DNA from: Ctenosaura bakeri
Taxonomy: Eukaryota; Chordata; Lepidosauria; Squamata; Iguanidae
Direction: 5' to 3'
DNA: 64,000 nucleotides
Assembly (NCBI GenBank): GCA_948474755.1
Contig: CAOLHI010000420.1
Coordinates: forward strand, 186,001 to 250,000
Shown: positions 12,901 to 25,123 of the stretch, piece after piece
Position numbering within the stretch: the stretch's first letter is position 1
Layout: every line of letters begins with the position of its first letter
Translations under genes and position numbers: made by a program
Notes under the pieces: model-generated
Seen by the model: only the letters and a program-made list of their open reading frames with translations
The model's database searches: none
Told to the model about the DNA's origin: nothing

Positions 12901-15900
12901 CATCTGGTTCTAGCACCAGTGACGACAGTATTCCAGATGAAATGGTTTATATAGGAGCCAATTGCATGCTAATTCAAGTCCAGAAATTCCCAGATTTTGT
13001 TCCTGTTATCCTGGAGATCCATGCATGTTTTGTTTTCCTGAGAATCTTTTCTATCAGCTCCCAGTACAATCAGAGACTGTAAGCCAGCTCCTTAGATCGG
13101 TTTATCTCAACTCATTGTAAACGAAAACCAAGAACAACATCTAGGACTTTTCAAACAGTCTGAATGTGTCTACAGAAGTGCATTTTTGAGACAGTAAGAC
13201 TGCAACAAAATGGTGGATTTTAGTTTATACTGAGCTGTTTAATACAACAGCTCAGTGTGAACAACTGGTTTACACTGTTGGATTAAACAGCCAATGATGG
13301 GTTGGACATTATGGCATCTGACGCAGCACACTAAAGTAAATGTTCTGCACAGCCACTTAATCTGAAAAGGTGTTCATTTCCGCAGCTGGCACACAACTGT
13401 AATAATCAAGGGTGGCACTGATGAGTCGGGCTTATTAAGAAAGGGTAGCCCCAAAATGTAGATATGATGTCATGAGGGTGGGGAGTTGGGTAGGTGGGAA
13501 ATCCCTAAAAATATAGTAAGCCTTCTTATACAAGTAGTACAGCTTTTGGAGCCAAGAATAATGGTTACTTTAGGTTAGTCTCTTGCTTTTAATGACTTGG
13601 CAAAGCAAGAAAGTTGTTGAGAATGAGTTCATATAAATGCGTTCAGGAATAGATTCCTGCCAATGCCAGGGCATGGATTTGGAGAACACAGCTGAAGAAG
13701 TCACAAATTCTTTCTTTTAACCCAAAGCAAAATACCTCCCACTGCTTTAATCCTAAGCAAAACAACCCTTCCAAAGTAATCAAACAATCCCTTACTGGGT
13801 AGTTTATACTATCCAAAACAGTTTTGCCTTCAGTCAGGGCAAAAGCAGACATGATGTTAAATGCATGAATGGCTTTAATATGTCTGTTTTCCTCTTTAAC
13901 AATAGCAGCTGCAGGATAGAGGAGCAGAATTGGGACCACTGTGTGCAGGGAGTGTTTTTTTTAAAAATTTACTTTAAATTTTACTTTTATGCTACGGTCT
14001 CACTGAAAATTGTGTCCCCCTACCTGCTGGTATTTACAGTGGGAAGGGAAGCTCTCCTTGGTGTTTTAAATCAGTGTTTTAAATCAAGCATTAAATTTCT
14101 CCTGTTCTGACAAACTGTGGGACAATGCCATGGTCATTCTTTTAGTCTTTAAAGTGCCACAAGTACCATTTTTCTTACAACAAATGATATGGCCACCCGC
14201 TCTGAAAAGTGTATTTTTAAGGTGAAAATGTACTGGCTGGTAGAGTTGTATTCTCCCCAAAACTGGCTTTTTCAGGCTCAGATGTAAAATTACCCTAAGT
14301 TTCCCACCATGTCAACGTTTCTTCTGGTTGGCTCAGTGCATGGCATTTTTTTAAAGACAAAATTGCCTTTGAGGCACTCCAACTTCATTTCTTCTTCCTG
14401 TGTCTCTAGTCATTGGAAGGCAAAATGTCAAAGAGAATGGAGATGATATATGTTTTCATTATAGACCAGACAGAGGAGAGAAAACTGATTTCAGTCTCTT
14501 GTGCATGGTGAATGAGGAAGTCTTTGTCAAGTAAGAACTTTGAAAGAGTCAGCCATTTTCAGAAGGTGAAAAGGCATATATAGGGAAGTACATAGGGTCC
14601 AGCAATTGCCCCTTTGGTGGGGACTGGTTTCATGCAGACATAGTTTATGGCTCCCATGATAAGGCTGAGCCAAGCCAAAGCACATAAGCTCTGTCTATAG
14701 AAAACAGCTGTGGTACACAAATATAAGGGTATTTAGTTTCTTTATTACTAATGCACACTATTCAGCCAAGCTTAAAAATGTTTGTCCTGCTTCTATAAAA
14801 TCTCTGGTACATTTTAGGCTCCATAGGGTTTTTCCAGGGGCGAAGAGCGTAATTCAGAACAACCATTGCCTACTTTGTTTCTGACCGCATAGAATAAAAT
14901 GGACTGTTGATAGATACGAATGGAGAATTCTGCAAGGAATGACAGGAAGGCAGTTGTTTGTAATACCCTTGTAATACCTTGTCCCTTTTAACTCTAAGAT
15001 AGGAGATATGACTTGCTATAGAAAAAGGTCCTCTTTGAGAGCACCTACCAATCCCATAGAGTTATCCCGCCGAGACATTTTTTTTCATTTTTATTGGATC
15101 ACTGTTGCCTCCTTTGCAACACATTCCAGTCATGGAATTGCCTTTCCATCAGCCCAGGATTGGGCCTATTTTATATGTCTGCACATTATGATATGGAGAG
15201 TTGAAACATGAATGGGGATATGGCAGTTTTGACACCAAAACATATACAGTCCCTCTCATTGCATTTGATGGCTTTTACATTCCCTTTAATGGGCAGCATG
15301 CATGCCAAGGCATTGCTGTTGAAGTGCACAGAGGATCTATGCATGCAGGAATCATTGATATGAATCAAAATACTCTCCATTCTTTGGACTAGAGCTAATG
15401 GTTGCTATTTATATTTTATGTATTCTTGTCTGAACTGCATCCAGTTTTTTGTAGGCAAATAATATTTTGGCATGAAAAAGAGGCAAATATAGCCCCAAAC
15501 CCATTTTTAATTTTTACTTCCCTCTTCTTTTTCCATCTGTTTTTCCCCTTTCAGCTGTGATACATTAAAAAAAAATGTTGCTTTTTGCTAGCTAAAGTAG
15601 TCAGCCAGTCAAAGGAAAGATACCATGATGATGCTGTGGTACCACATAACCAGTCAGGTCTGTCTATTTAGCAAGGTCAGTGAGACCTTCATGTTGTCTT
15701 CATTCCCAGTGGATTAGGGGAAAAGGAAGCATGTCAACGTATTACTAGTACAACTAGACGTTGGCCTAAACCTTGTAGTTAGTCATGACTCGAATAGACC
15801 CATTTAATCATCATTCAACAATTGACTGAACAAATTCACTCTAGTTGAGATGAACCAACACGATGCCAACCAATGTCTGCCTCTTTGAGGTTTTTCCCCT

Positions 15901-16021
15901 CAAATTTCACATAAAGCAATCTGAATTTGGTGTTAATTGGCATGCTTTGCCTGTTAAATGGCTAAATTCACATCCAGATCCAACAGTGCAGAAGCATATT
16001 AAAAGGTCCACTGTATTCTAC
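12901..16021. other. Spacer without recognised features
   Basis: About 3.1 kb. 'gctgtttaat' and 'attaaacagc' near 13,235-13,292 form a small inverted pair, perhaps an old MITE. The open frames at 13,643-13,939 (minus) and 13,865-14,110 (plus) have no motif. Confidence 0.4.
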
Positions 16022-16480
16022 CTATGAAGTGAGGGCGACCAAAATGGTGAGAGGCCTGGAAGCTATGCCCTATGAGGATAGACTCAGAGAGCTGGGTATG
16101 TTTAGTCTGCAGAAGAGAAGGTTAAGAGGGGACATGATAGCCATTTTTAAATATTTGAAGGGATGCCATGTAGAGGAAGGAGAGGGCTTGTTTTCTGCTG
16201 CTCCAGAGACCAGGACAAGGAGCAATGGATTCAAGCTGCAGGAAAGGAGATTCCACCTGAACCTCAGGAAGAACTTCCTGACAGTCAGGGCTGTCCGGCA
16301 GTGGAATATGCTGCCTCAATGGAGTGTGGTGGAGTCTCCTTCCTTGGAGGTTTTTAAGCAGAGGCTGGATGGCCATCTGTCGGGAGTGCTTTGAGGGTGT
16401 TCCTGCATGGCAGGGGGTTGGACTGGATGACCTGTGTGGTCTCTTCCAACTCTACATTTCTATGATTCTATGATTCTGGT
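16022..16480 (+). mobile_element. CR1 LINE 3' end (ORF2 C-terminus plus 3' tail)
   Basis: A 121-codon open frame at 16,029-16,394 shows the recognisable CR1 ORF2 C-terminal region (residue words [18 protein letters not shown] and [15 protein letters not shown]). The CR1 3' untranslated signature 'gggttggactggatgacc' follows, then 'ccaactctacatttctatgattctatgattct', the short terminal tandem repeat. All upstream reverse-transcriptase sequence is missing, as is usual for 5'-truncated CR1 copies. The open frame survives because the copy is fairly young, not because it is a gene. Confidence 0.9.
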
Positions 16481-16789
16481 CTTGACAGGAGAGTTAATGG
16501 CCTAGATCTCAAAAATAGTCATTTTGGAGCTGCTGATGGAGAAAGACATTTTATTGCATTTTTTTGTTCTGTCTTAAGTCCCCTCCATCTGCATTGAGCC
16601 TCCCTCAAGCCAATTTTGTACATTGTACTTTGAAAGTCAGCATGATGTATTTTACACCTTTTGTTTGACCTAATAAAGATATCACCATTTTATTTATTTT
16701 GGATTTTTGTGTATTTTTCTTTATATCCAACACAGCTACCCTGACATAATTTTTTAGCACTGTCGTGGTGATTTTATTGCCCTGCAATT

Positions 16790-17154
16790 ATTCCCTCCAA
16801 CATTTCACAGAGGAAAACCAGGACATGTGTGGCTGAACAACATCAGACTTTGGTCAAGATGGCAAATATTGTTAATGAGGAAGACTACACAAGCTGGGAG
16901 AAGCTACAGCAATTTGCTTTTGCCTGAGCCTGCTGGGAAGGCCAAGATTTTGCCATCTCCTCTCTCCTCTGGTGAGTTAACTGAGTGCAAACAGTTTTTG
17001 CACTTGGAACTCAGTTTGCAGCAACTGAAGTAAACTGAGAACAAAGTGGCAAAGTGGGGGGAGGAGGGAAAAAAGGATATTTAATTGCAGCTAGAAGAGT
17101 GGGATGACACTGATTCAGATTGTCCCTGCCAAATTGGAACAGGTAAAGAGTGTG
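16790..17154 (+). mobile_element. Family 2 TIR MITE
   Basis: Left end 'attccctccaacatttcacag'; interior 'ccaggacatgtgtggc', 'gtcaagatggcaaat', 'tttgcttttgcctgagcctgctggg'; right end 'gtccctgccaaattggaacag'. Orientation as in the copy at 26,960. Confidence 0.8.
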
Positions 17155-18000
17155 CAGCAGGACATTGTCATGGAAGGGAGTAGTGTTTGCCCCATCGGTA
17201 AGCAAACATATTCCCTCTCCCCATCTCTAAGCAGAATGTGGGCATTATGAGGTCTCCATTCCATGTCAACTGTGATTATTGCAATTGTGTTTGTGTTCCC
17301 ACTTTTGACACTGTGTGTTGGCAATTTCATCATCTCCCTGTTCTGTTTAACCAGCTAGGGAGTATAACTCTTGTTACCTTGGCAACTGGTTGATATGTTT
17401 CCTTCTCTCCTCACCATCCTTTTGCCCTCTCCTGGCCCCCTCCCATTTCAGAGGGTGTGAAAATATTGACAAAATTAACCAAGCTCCCCTCCCCGTCTTT
17501 GGCTCAGCTCTAATGTTTTATGTTTGTCTGTGAAAGAGACAGCTTGTGGAAAATGCTTGGCAGCAGCCTAATATTAGAATGGGGAACTGTGAATTGCAGT
17601 AGCAATTTCCAGAGTAATAATTTTTGTGTATAGCTACAGGCACCACTTAAAGGTAGAGGGATTTTGGATGTGGCACATCTCTCATGTGCAAAACAAGATC
17701 AGGGTCTCTGGGGCTCATACTGGGAACCTCTAGTCTAAGATCTAATGGGCCTAGCTGGGATGTTGTCCTGAATTCTGAGAGCCCAAGAAGAGAAAGGATA
17801 TGAAATTTGCCCTTACAGTTAGCAACAGAGATGTAAGGGTCTAGGGAAAAAATGGAATCATTCAGACCTCCCTACCATTTTTTCCCCATTCTTGAAGCAT
17901 TTTCTTCCTGGGGTGAAAATGGGAAAAAATGAAAACTGAGAGGAAAAAATGAAAAAAAATCTTTTAGAATAAGGAAAACATTTCATGCACACTTATATAT
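17155..18000. other. Spacer without recognised features
   Basis: No gene or repeat family recognised. Around 17,860-17,970 there are A-rich 'gggaaaaaatg' type runs. Confidence 0.4.
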
Positions 18001-18222
18001 TTGTTATTGTATGCCATTTCCAATTTAGGATGATCCTAACACAATCTTATTACAGGCTTTTCTTGGCGAGATTTCTTCTGAGGGGGGTTGCCATTGACTT
18101 CTTCTGAGGTTGAAAGAGTGTGACTTGTCCAAGGTCACCCAGTGGGTTTCCATGACACAAGTGGGGATTCAACCCTGGTCTTCCAAATTCCCAATGCAAC
18201 ACTCATCATGCTGTCTTTCTCA
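18001..18222 (-). mobile_element. tRNA-derived SINE (Sauria type)
   Basis: Minus-strand copy with 'gtccaaggtcacccagtggg' and 'gggattcaaccctggtct' (B-box side), and tail 'ttgttattgtatgcc'. A 'cttctgagg' segment is repeated in the middle. Confidence 0.75.
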
Positions 18223-18449
18223 TCTGTATAGGATGCTAATACCACATTTTTCCCCATTTTTTCTCAAAATGTCTGTTACGCTTCTAGTTAGCAGGCAGTG
18301 TGAAGTTTATTAATTTGGTGGACCTTGTGTGACAGATCCAGATCCTGATCCTGGACAACAGAGTAATATCTTCTGTTTGCTACATTTGAGGTTCTAACTT
18401 TTCTGGCCAAGGACCCTAGGCTGAAAAACAAATTTCCCTATAGAGATTT

Positions 18450-18647
18450 GAGCCATTTCCACACTATACTATTATAGTGCTATTATTCCACTTTCAACAT
18501 CCTATGGAATCTTGGGGATTGCAGTTCAAGGAGGGGCATTTAGAATTCTCAGCCAGAGACCTCTTTGGCCTCAGTATACTACAAACCCCAGAATCCCACA
18601 GGGTGTTTGGAATAATAGCACTATAACAGTGTAGTGTGGAAATGGCC
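18450..18647. mobile_element. Family 1 palindromic MITE
   Basis: Complete arms 'agccatttccacactatact' and 'agtgtagtgtggaaatggcc', with the usual centre. Confidence 0.85.
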
Positions 18648-19080
18648 CTGGTAGGGGTTCTCATATCTATAATTCTTTCTGCTATATAGGCAACTGAACC
18701 ATCAGTGGCAGCACTAGTTTTGGGGGGGGGCAGTAGGGGATAAAGAGATTTCAGTGCCTTCTTTGTGAATGGATTCATACCCTCCTTACTTTTGTCCTTG
18801 CTACCCATTCACCGACATGTTTCATTTGAGCCCAGTTTGTACAACTGACCAGAAAAAGAACAGAAGGCAAAGGATGGAAACTGTTCCATCACCTCACTGT
18901 TCCCACTGTTTGCAAGCTGAGAGAGGGGATGCAAACATACAGTAAGAACAAGAGAAGCAGCAACTGGGCCAGAAGGATTTTGACATTGACAGTACCTCCC
19001 CGCCTGTATGTGTGTATGTTTGGGTGAGTGGATGAAGCTTGACAAGCATCCAGCAATGCTTTCCCCTGGTGCCAGCTCTG

Positions 19081-19282
19081 GTGGTGGTGGTGGTGGTTGT
19101 GTGGCTTCAAGTAATTTCTGACTTATGGTGACCCTAAGGTGAACCTATCATGGGATTTTCTGGAGCTGAGAGTGTGTGATGTGCCCAAGGTCACTCAGTG
19201 GGTTTCCACAGCTGAGTGGGGAATGAATCCTAGTCAGCAGGGTCATAGTCCAATGCTCAAACTACTATACCATGTTGGCTCT
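19081..19282 (-). mobile_element. tRNA-derived SINE (Sauria type)
   Basis: Minus-strand copy. (GGT)n-like tail at 19,081-19,098, then 'gtggcttcaagtaatttctgacttatggtgaccctaaggtgaacc' and 'gatgtgcccaaggtcactcagtggg', with a tRNA-like head near 19,255-19,282. Confidence 0.85.
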
Positions 19283-20912
19283 CTACCAGCTCTGTTATCC
19301 ATCTGTAAAGATCCAGAGATGACAGAACTTGATGAAAATAGGAACACTAGCAGGAAATTTCCCACATCAGTCTCTAAGACTGGAAAACTGTTTTCCTGCT
19401 TCATTTCCTTAGAGACTTGTTCCATTCTTCTCTTGCCTTCTTTGGAAACTGGGCAATGGCAAGAGGAGGAGAATGACATCTCTCATAGCCCTGGCCCTCC
19501 CATGCCCTGGCTCACTGCTAGCCAACAAAATGGGGCAACGGAGCAATAAGCTCCGAGGTCAGAGGGGCAATGAATCTGTTCTGGTTTTTTACTCTGAGCT
19601 CTAGCTTTTCAATATGGTGAACCTCTTTCGGGGACAGCATTCAGCACCTTGGATATTTTCTTTGAAATTTGGACTAAAACCCAAAGCAGTTCACCATGTC
19701 ACTGACTTTTGAATCCCTGCCACCAGGGAGAAGAAGGGAGAGAATTTGCTTATGCCGCCTTTCCCCGTTATTGCTCTGCCACTTCAAGTAAAGAAGGGGA
19801 ACTATAGGTGAGAGTGACGAGATGGCTTACAGGAAGGAGGGAGGGCAGTAGAGACAGGCATGATGAGGTTCGCTTTTCATGTTGAAATTTTATGAGCCTC
19901 AGAAGTTTGCTACTGAACCTGATCTCAGGAAACTTTGCCAGCATCTCTAGTCCATGCTGTATTGAATTTCTGTCTTCCCAAGTCCTCCACTGTCTCTGTT
20001 TAAATCCTCCAGCAGCATTTTATCTCCTGTGTGCAGTTCCTCAATGCATTCACCAGAAGGCTATGTTCATGATTTGTTATGATTTGTGTCACAAACAGAA
20101 TATGTTAGGGAATAATAGTTCAGTAATGCAGAATATATGCCAAAGCCTGGCCATTATACTGCGCTTGATTTGCACAGATGAATATTTAAGCTGAAAGGTG
20201 GGCATTATTGCTTATGCTGAGTTCCATGGCCACAGTAACTTAATCTGGGAATTTAAATCTGTAATGAAATATTGTTTTTGGAAGCGACAGGTTATCATTT
20301 GGAAAATGCTGAAATAATACTAAGAGGTTTCATAAAGAAGCTGGCATATAGATACATATATATGTGCATCTCTGTGAATAACTGCTGCCAGCTATGCTAT
20401 TTTGGAAGCTGGGCATTATACATTTAAATCTCTAATACAAACCATTGCATGGAAGGAATCTGCATGTTTGTTGAGTCCCATTATGTGTTTTTGGATTGAA
20501 ATGGAGTCACTTGGCTGCACGATCAGAGCACAGACGCTGAATCCTATTATTTTCTTAATTAAGAATGACTGCTAGGAATACTTGACAGTGGTTTATAATG
20601 CCAGTAATCCCTTGCAGAATAGTTTTTGTTCTAGTACATAAGCAGTTTGCCATGGCATTAACCCCAATTTCACCTTTGTTAGCTAGGACAGCTGTTGGAC
20701 AGTTAGAAATATTTGGTTTTCAGAAAGGCTATTTTAAAGTTGCATTTAGTTATCTGTTTGTTTATTTGTTTTTTTAAAAAATGTTTTCATGATTGGTCAA
20801 AGAGTCACCAAACTTGGTGTGTTATTTAAAGAAGCTGAAGGAAAGACCACAGAAAAGTTTTGAACCCAATCTGTTGAGTCGTTTAAGTTTTGTTTAACAA
20901 ATACATTGGGTT
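19283..20912. other. Spacer without recognised features
   Basis: No convincing gene. The 136-codon frame at 19,139-19,549 begins inside the SINE and has no motif. Confidence 0.4.
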
Positions 20913-20988
20913 TTCTCTCTCTCTCTTGATATATATATATATATATATATGCGCATATGTGTGTGTGTGTGTATCGAGAGAGAGAGAG
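20913..20988. repeat. Composite microsatellite (TC)n-(TA)n-(GT)n-(GA)n
   Basis: A tc run, a ta run, a gt run and a ga run follow one another. The outer tc and ga runs are reverse complements, so the block can fold into a hairpin. Confidence 0.9.
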
Positions 20989-22367
20989 CACGCTCTAGAA
21001 TGCACTCTAATGAACTGATTTTGATCAAACTTTTTATTCCAATTTAGACTGACATTCTGAATGTTTTAGTGCAAGTTTGTAATTGATTAGAAAGTTTCAG
21101 CTTTGTTCAGATTAATGATTTTGGACCAATTTGCTTGGAAGTGGGTATGAAAAAATTGTATAGGTTTGGGTGCTACTACTCAAACGTTTGTCTCATTCAA
21201 CTTACTGATAAAATCATCAACATCCACATTGTCAATTTCAAATTAATCTCTTTCTGTGTATACTTATCTCTTTGTCTTATCTCTTTGCTCTCTCTCCTCT
21301 CTCTCTAAAACATTAACTTCCGAGTTGTTAAAAGAAATTACAAGGTCCTTTAATTGTTAGTGGATGGAATTTAAAAGAGTTATGCTGACTGAAAAAAAAT
21401 CATTCAGTTCTTTTGTTGGTCTTGCATGCTGATGCACACGACCTCCTAATGTGATTCTTGGCGTCCCATACAAAGCCACTCATCCATGCGCGATGTGAAA
21501 GCAGCTTTCTGGTCTGGACATGTGCTACTTCGCATTCCTCTGGTTTTCTAACAAAGCTTTTAATTGGTATGCTGTGACTAATGAGCATGAAGTCCCAGAG
21601 GAAATGGAGCAGAATTTTCTATTATCCACCAGGATGAACTTAGCACATAGATTATCAGGGCTTCAACTCTGGGATGGATCAGGGTCAAAGTCTCTGAATA
21701 CAGTGCAACCTGATAATTGAATGTTTCTTTCATAAAATTACACTGATCAATTTTAGCCATGCACAGACTACTAAGAATGGTGTTGTGTAGTGACCTTTTC
21801 AGCAAAACATACAGTGGGTGGAAAAATCCTTTGGTACACTCAGAGTGATTAGTTAATAGCAGTGACTCTGTGATGAAAACATCGGGTTTTTTATTTTTTT
21901 ACCCCATTGCTAGCTTGCTCATTCATGTTACCCCGCAAAGATTGCAAAGACACAATTGATGGCTGTTGGCCCTTTCCAGCAGAAAGAATGGTAAACTTCT
22001 CACTGTGTGGGATTTGCTGGAAGGCAGTCAGCACCGCCACTGGGTGCAGGGTGTAAATCCTGGAGGTACACTGAGTCTTGGCTCTGAGCTCATGCTACTC
22101 ATCTCCTTTCATTAAAAAAAATAGATCCCACTCTCACTAGTTTCTTTTCTGCGTTGAGCCTCAAAGTTCTATCCTTCACTAGTCTTTCTTGAAAACAAAC
22201 CAAACAGAATTTTCATTAATCTGCACTGGCTAAAATCAGTACATATGGCTGTTCCCACCATGGAGAAGTGCCTCCCACATAGATGTTAAAATTGAAGGGG
22301 AACTTTCCAGCTTGCACAAAGCTGTTCAAGGTGTTAACCTAAGCAGAGGTTCAGTTGTACTTCTTTC

Positions 22368-22398
<31 letters not shown>

Positions 22399-22694
22399 GG
22401 GGTTTTGCACTTTTATTTCACCACTGCAAATGTGGTTGAATTAGGGATAAGTTAGGTTAGACTTCCTACTAGAATAACCAGATTTCAGGCTCTGGCCTTG
22501 AGTCTCTAGTTTTCATGAATTATCTCCAGCTGGGAGACAAATTCTCCACTTTTGGCGACCTCAGCTGCAACCAAGAAGAAAGGATTGTGTACAAATCTCC
22601 AGCTCAGCTAATAGAGCAGCCTTTTGCTACAGTTTGCAAGGATTATTTGATGTTTTACTGCAACTTGCAAAGACCCTCCAGGGGGGTCTATTTC
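20989..22694. other. Spacer, one microsatellite
   Basis: Contains only the (AAAT)n run at 22,369-22,398. No gene or other repeat recognised. Confidence 0.4.
22369..22398. repeat. (AAAT)n microsatellite
   Basis: About seven perfect aaat units. Confidence 0.9.
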
Positions 22695-23200
22695 CAGTAG
22701 CCTCTCCACATTCACAAGGGTTTGGGACAGGAACCCTTGCCAAAGTGGAAACACCTGAATAATCCCCCCCCAATTCTCCTCCCATTCCCCTCTGGAGCTT
22801 CCCTCCTCCCATTCCTTTGCCTCTGGCCACTGCGTTGGGTAAGAAGAAGAAGAAAAACACAACCTAGAAGGCTTACCAATACTTTCCCACTAGACAGAGA
22901 AGAGGGGAGTTTTGGACTTCTAATTGTTTCTGGTGGCCATCTTGAGAAGGAGCAACCTGACCAATCAACAGCTAGTACACTGCAGAATTTGCAACCACAT
23001 GGCAGAGAGGTCACACCTTCAGTAGTGGGAGGGGACTTTTCTCACCCAAAAGGAAAAACGTCCATTTTAAACACAAGCCTTGCAAACCTGGGGTGAGGAA
23101 TGTAAGGAATGGGAGGAGGAAAACGGAGTGGAGGTAGGCACATGTTTTGCCAAAAATCAAATTCGCTAAGGTCAAACCCGCAAATGTGGAGAGAGGACTG
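22695..23200. mobile_element. Tigger/pogo-like non-autonomous DNA element (degraded)
   Basis: Left end 'cagtagcctctccacattcac' and right end 'aaatgtggagagaggactg' are inverted. The right flank region 'aaaatcaaattcgctaaggtcaaaccc' is the familiar subterminal sequence of Tigger-like repeats. Open frames within it are shadows. Confidence 0.55.
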
Positions 23201-25000
23201 TGTTCATTTAGTTAGCTTCCATCTTCTCTCCTAATTGCTGGCAGAATTTTCTGCAGAAAAAATTCCACCACCATCTCCATCTCTGCATATGATTACTTTA
23301 GTCAATTAATTGTGGTACAGATTCCTGAGGAGAACTGCATTCTAATTTTCAAATTAGATTAAGGGATGAAGATCAGATGAATCTACCTAGGTACATACCC
23401 AACAAGTTACTCAGATAACTTGTTTTGCTCCTTGAGGTGCAAATGCATAAATCTTCTCCTAGCAGGTGACTGCAAGTGTATTGGGTCTTTCTTTCTGGCT
23501 TCTTGCCTAACCCTCATCCCATAGCTCTCTGTGCCATCCACAGACCTGCTCTGGAGGAGGAATAGAAGGCTGCTGGAGTTGGACAAGGGGAACTTACTCT
23601 TTTGAGTTGTATTGATAGAAGCACTTCCATTAGCAGAACAGCTGCACTGGATCTTGGGCACAATCAGAGCTTTTGTTTAGGACCACAGTCCCAGAACTTC
23701 TGAGCCATGCACTCTAATTGCAGAAGGATTCTTATTCTAGTATGACCATCCAGAATTTCAGATAGGTGCATTATTGTTTACATAGAGCACCCAGAGAACA
23801 ATCTTTTGAATGAATAAAAACTAGGAAGTTAATCTTTGTGGATTCTCAAAAGCTTGAATAACTTCATTGTGTACAGAATGAAGAACTAAAGGAGAAAGGA
23901 AGTTCAACTTGTGCCAGTTCTTGTGACCCAGAGGAGAATTGGGCTCCTCACCCTCAGTCTGGAGCTCCAGTTCATTGATGGCAGACATTCGTGCTAACAG
24001 CACCAACACATCACCACAATGAATTATGCTGAACTGGAACTATTTATCCTAATTGTCTATGCAAAATGGCTCAGTAAAGTATCTCCATTAGCACCTTGTA
24101 AACGAAACTCTATTGATCCAATAGTCTGTGGGTGTTGGAAGAGCCCCAGCTTCAAAATCATTTTTGCCAGTTTTTCTTGGCAGTCTCTCACAAATGGCAT
24201 TTCTCCAATTGGTTACCTAACTGGTTTTAAATAGGTGTGACTAGAGGAATGTCAGTTAGGAAAGTCAAGTGGATATTAACTGAAGTTACTTTTCAATACT
24301 TTTGATTTTTTTACATTCTCTTTTAAAATGTTTCAGTTAAAATATCTGACTTTTTTTTTTTTTGTAAAATTAACAAAAGTTACAAAATTTAAGCTACATT
24401 CAAGGTCCTGGTGGAGGGGAGTTTCCTTTGCTTTTTATGTTAAGAGAAGCCAAATATTTGAACTGTCAAGATCCTTCTGGCTTTGTTCTTTTATTAAGTG
24501 TTATAGGTCAGAATCTAGGGCCCTGAATTATGACTGAGAGGCAAGTTCTGCAACTTTGGTGTCTTTCACAAGAACCACTAATGTGCTGCTGTACAGGTTA
24601 ATGAGTGTTTGGTCCAGTGGCAATGTTACCATTGTGTAGAAGAGCTGGCCTTACCTATTTCCAGCTCTGTTTAGGAGTAAAGGAGAGCCAAGAGTTCAAT
24701 AAAAGATCACCGATGGATTCTGAATAGGAAGATCTGAAAAATGGAAGCTGCAAGATAAGAGAAGGGCTGTTAGGTTTCTTCTTTGGCGGGTTCTAACAAG
24801 GTCCATATCCTGAGTCCACATATTTGTGTACCACAGAAGCTCATTCTGCAGCTACTTTCACTGGTGCGTTGTCTACTTTCCTATCTGGGGACTCTCTAAG
24901 TTTAAAATAAAGACTCCTCTCCCTATGTGATTGATGCTGGGAAAGGGCATGCAGGCTAGAAGGTTTGATGTATCCCTTCCCATGTAGGCTACAATCTCTG
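23201..25000. other. Spacer without recognised features
   Basis: About 1.8 kb of unique-looking sequence. Short open frames at 23,407-24,234 have no recognisable domain. A poly(T) tract lies at about 24,350-24,364. Confidence 0.4.
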
Positions 25001-25123
25001 TGGCCATTTCCCCTGAGACTTTTGTAGTGTTATTATTCCACTTTCAACATCCTATGGAATCCTAGGATTTCCAGTTTAGGGAGGGGCACTATAACACTAT
25101 AACAGTCTAGTGCAGAAATGGCA
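25001..25123. mobile_element. Family 1 MITE, deletion derivative
   Basis: Left arm to 'tagggaggggca', then directly 'ctataacactataacagtctagtgcagaaatggc'. About 80 bp of centre and right arm are deleted. Confidence 0.75.

Noticed and set aside
16029..16394. 121-codon open frame as a host gene
   Set aside because: It is the C-terminal end of CR1 ORF2 followed by the CR1 3' tail.
22608..23096. Four overlapping open frames of 77-124 codons
   Set aside because: They lie mostly within a degraded Tigger-like element and have low-complexity peptides.
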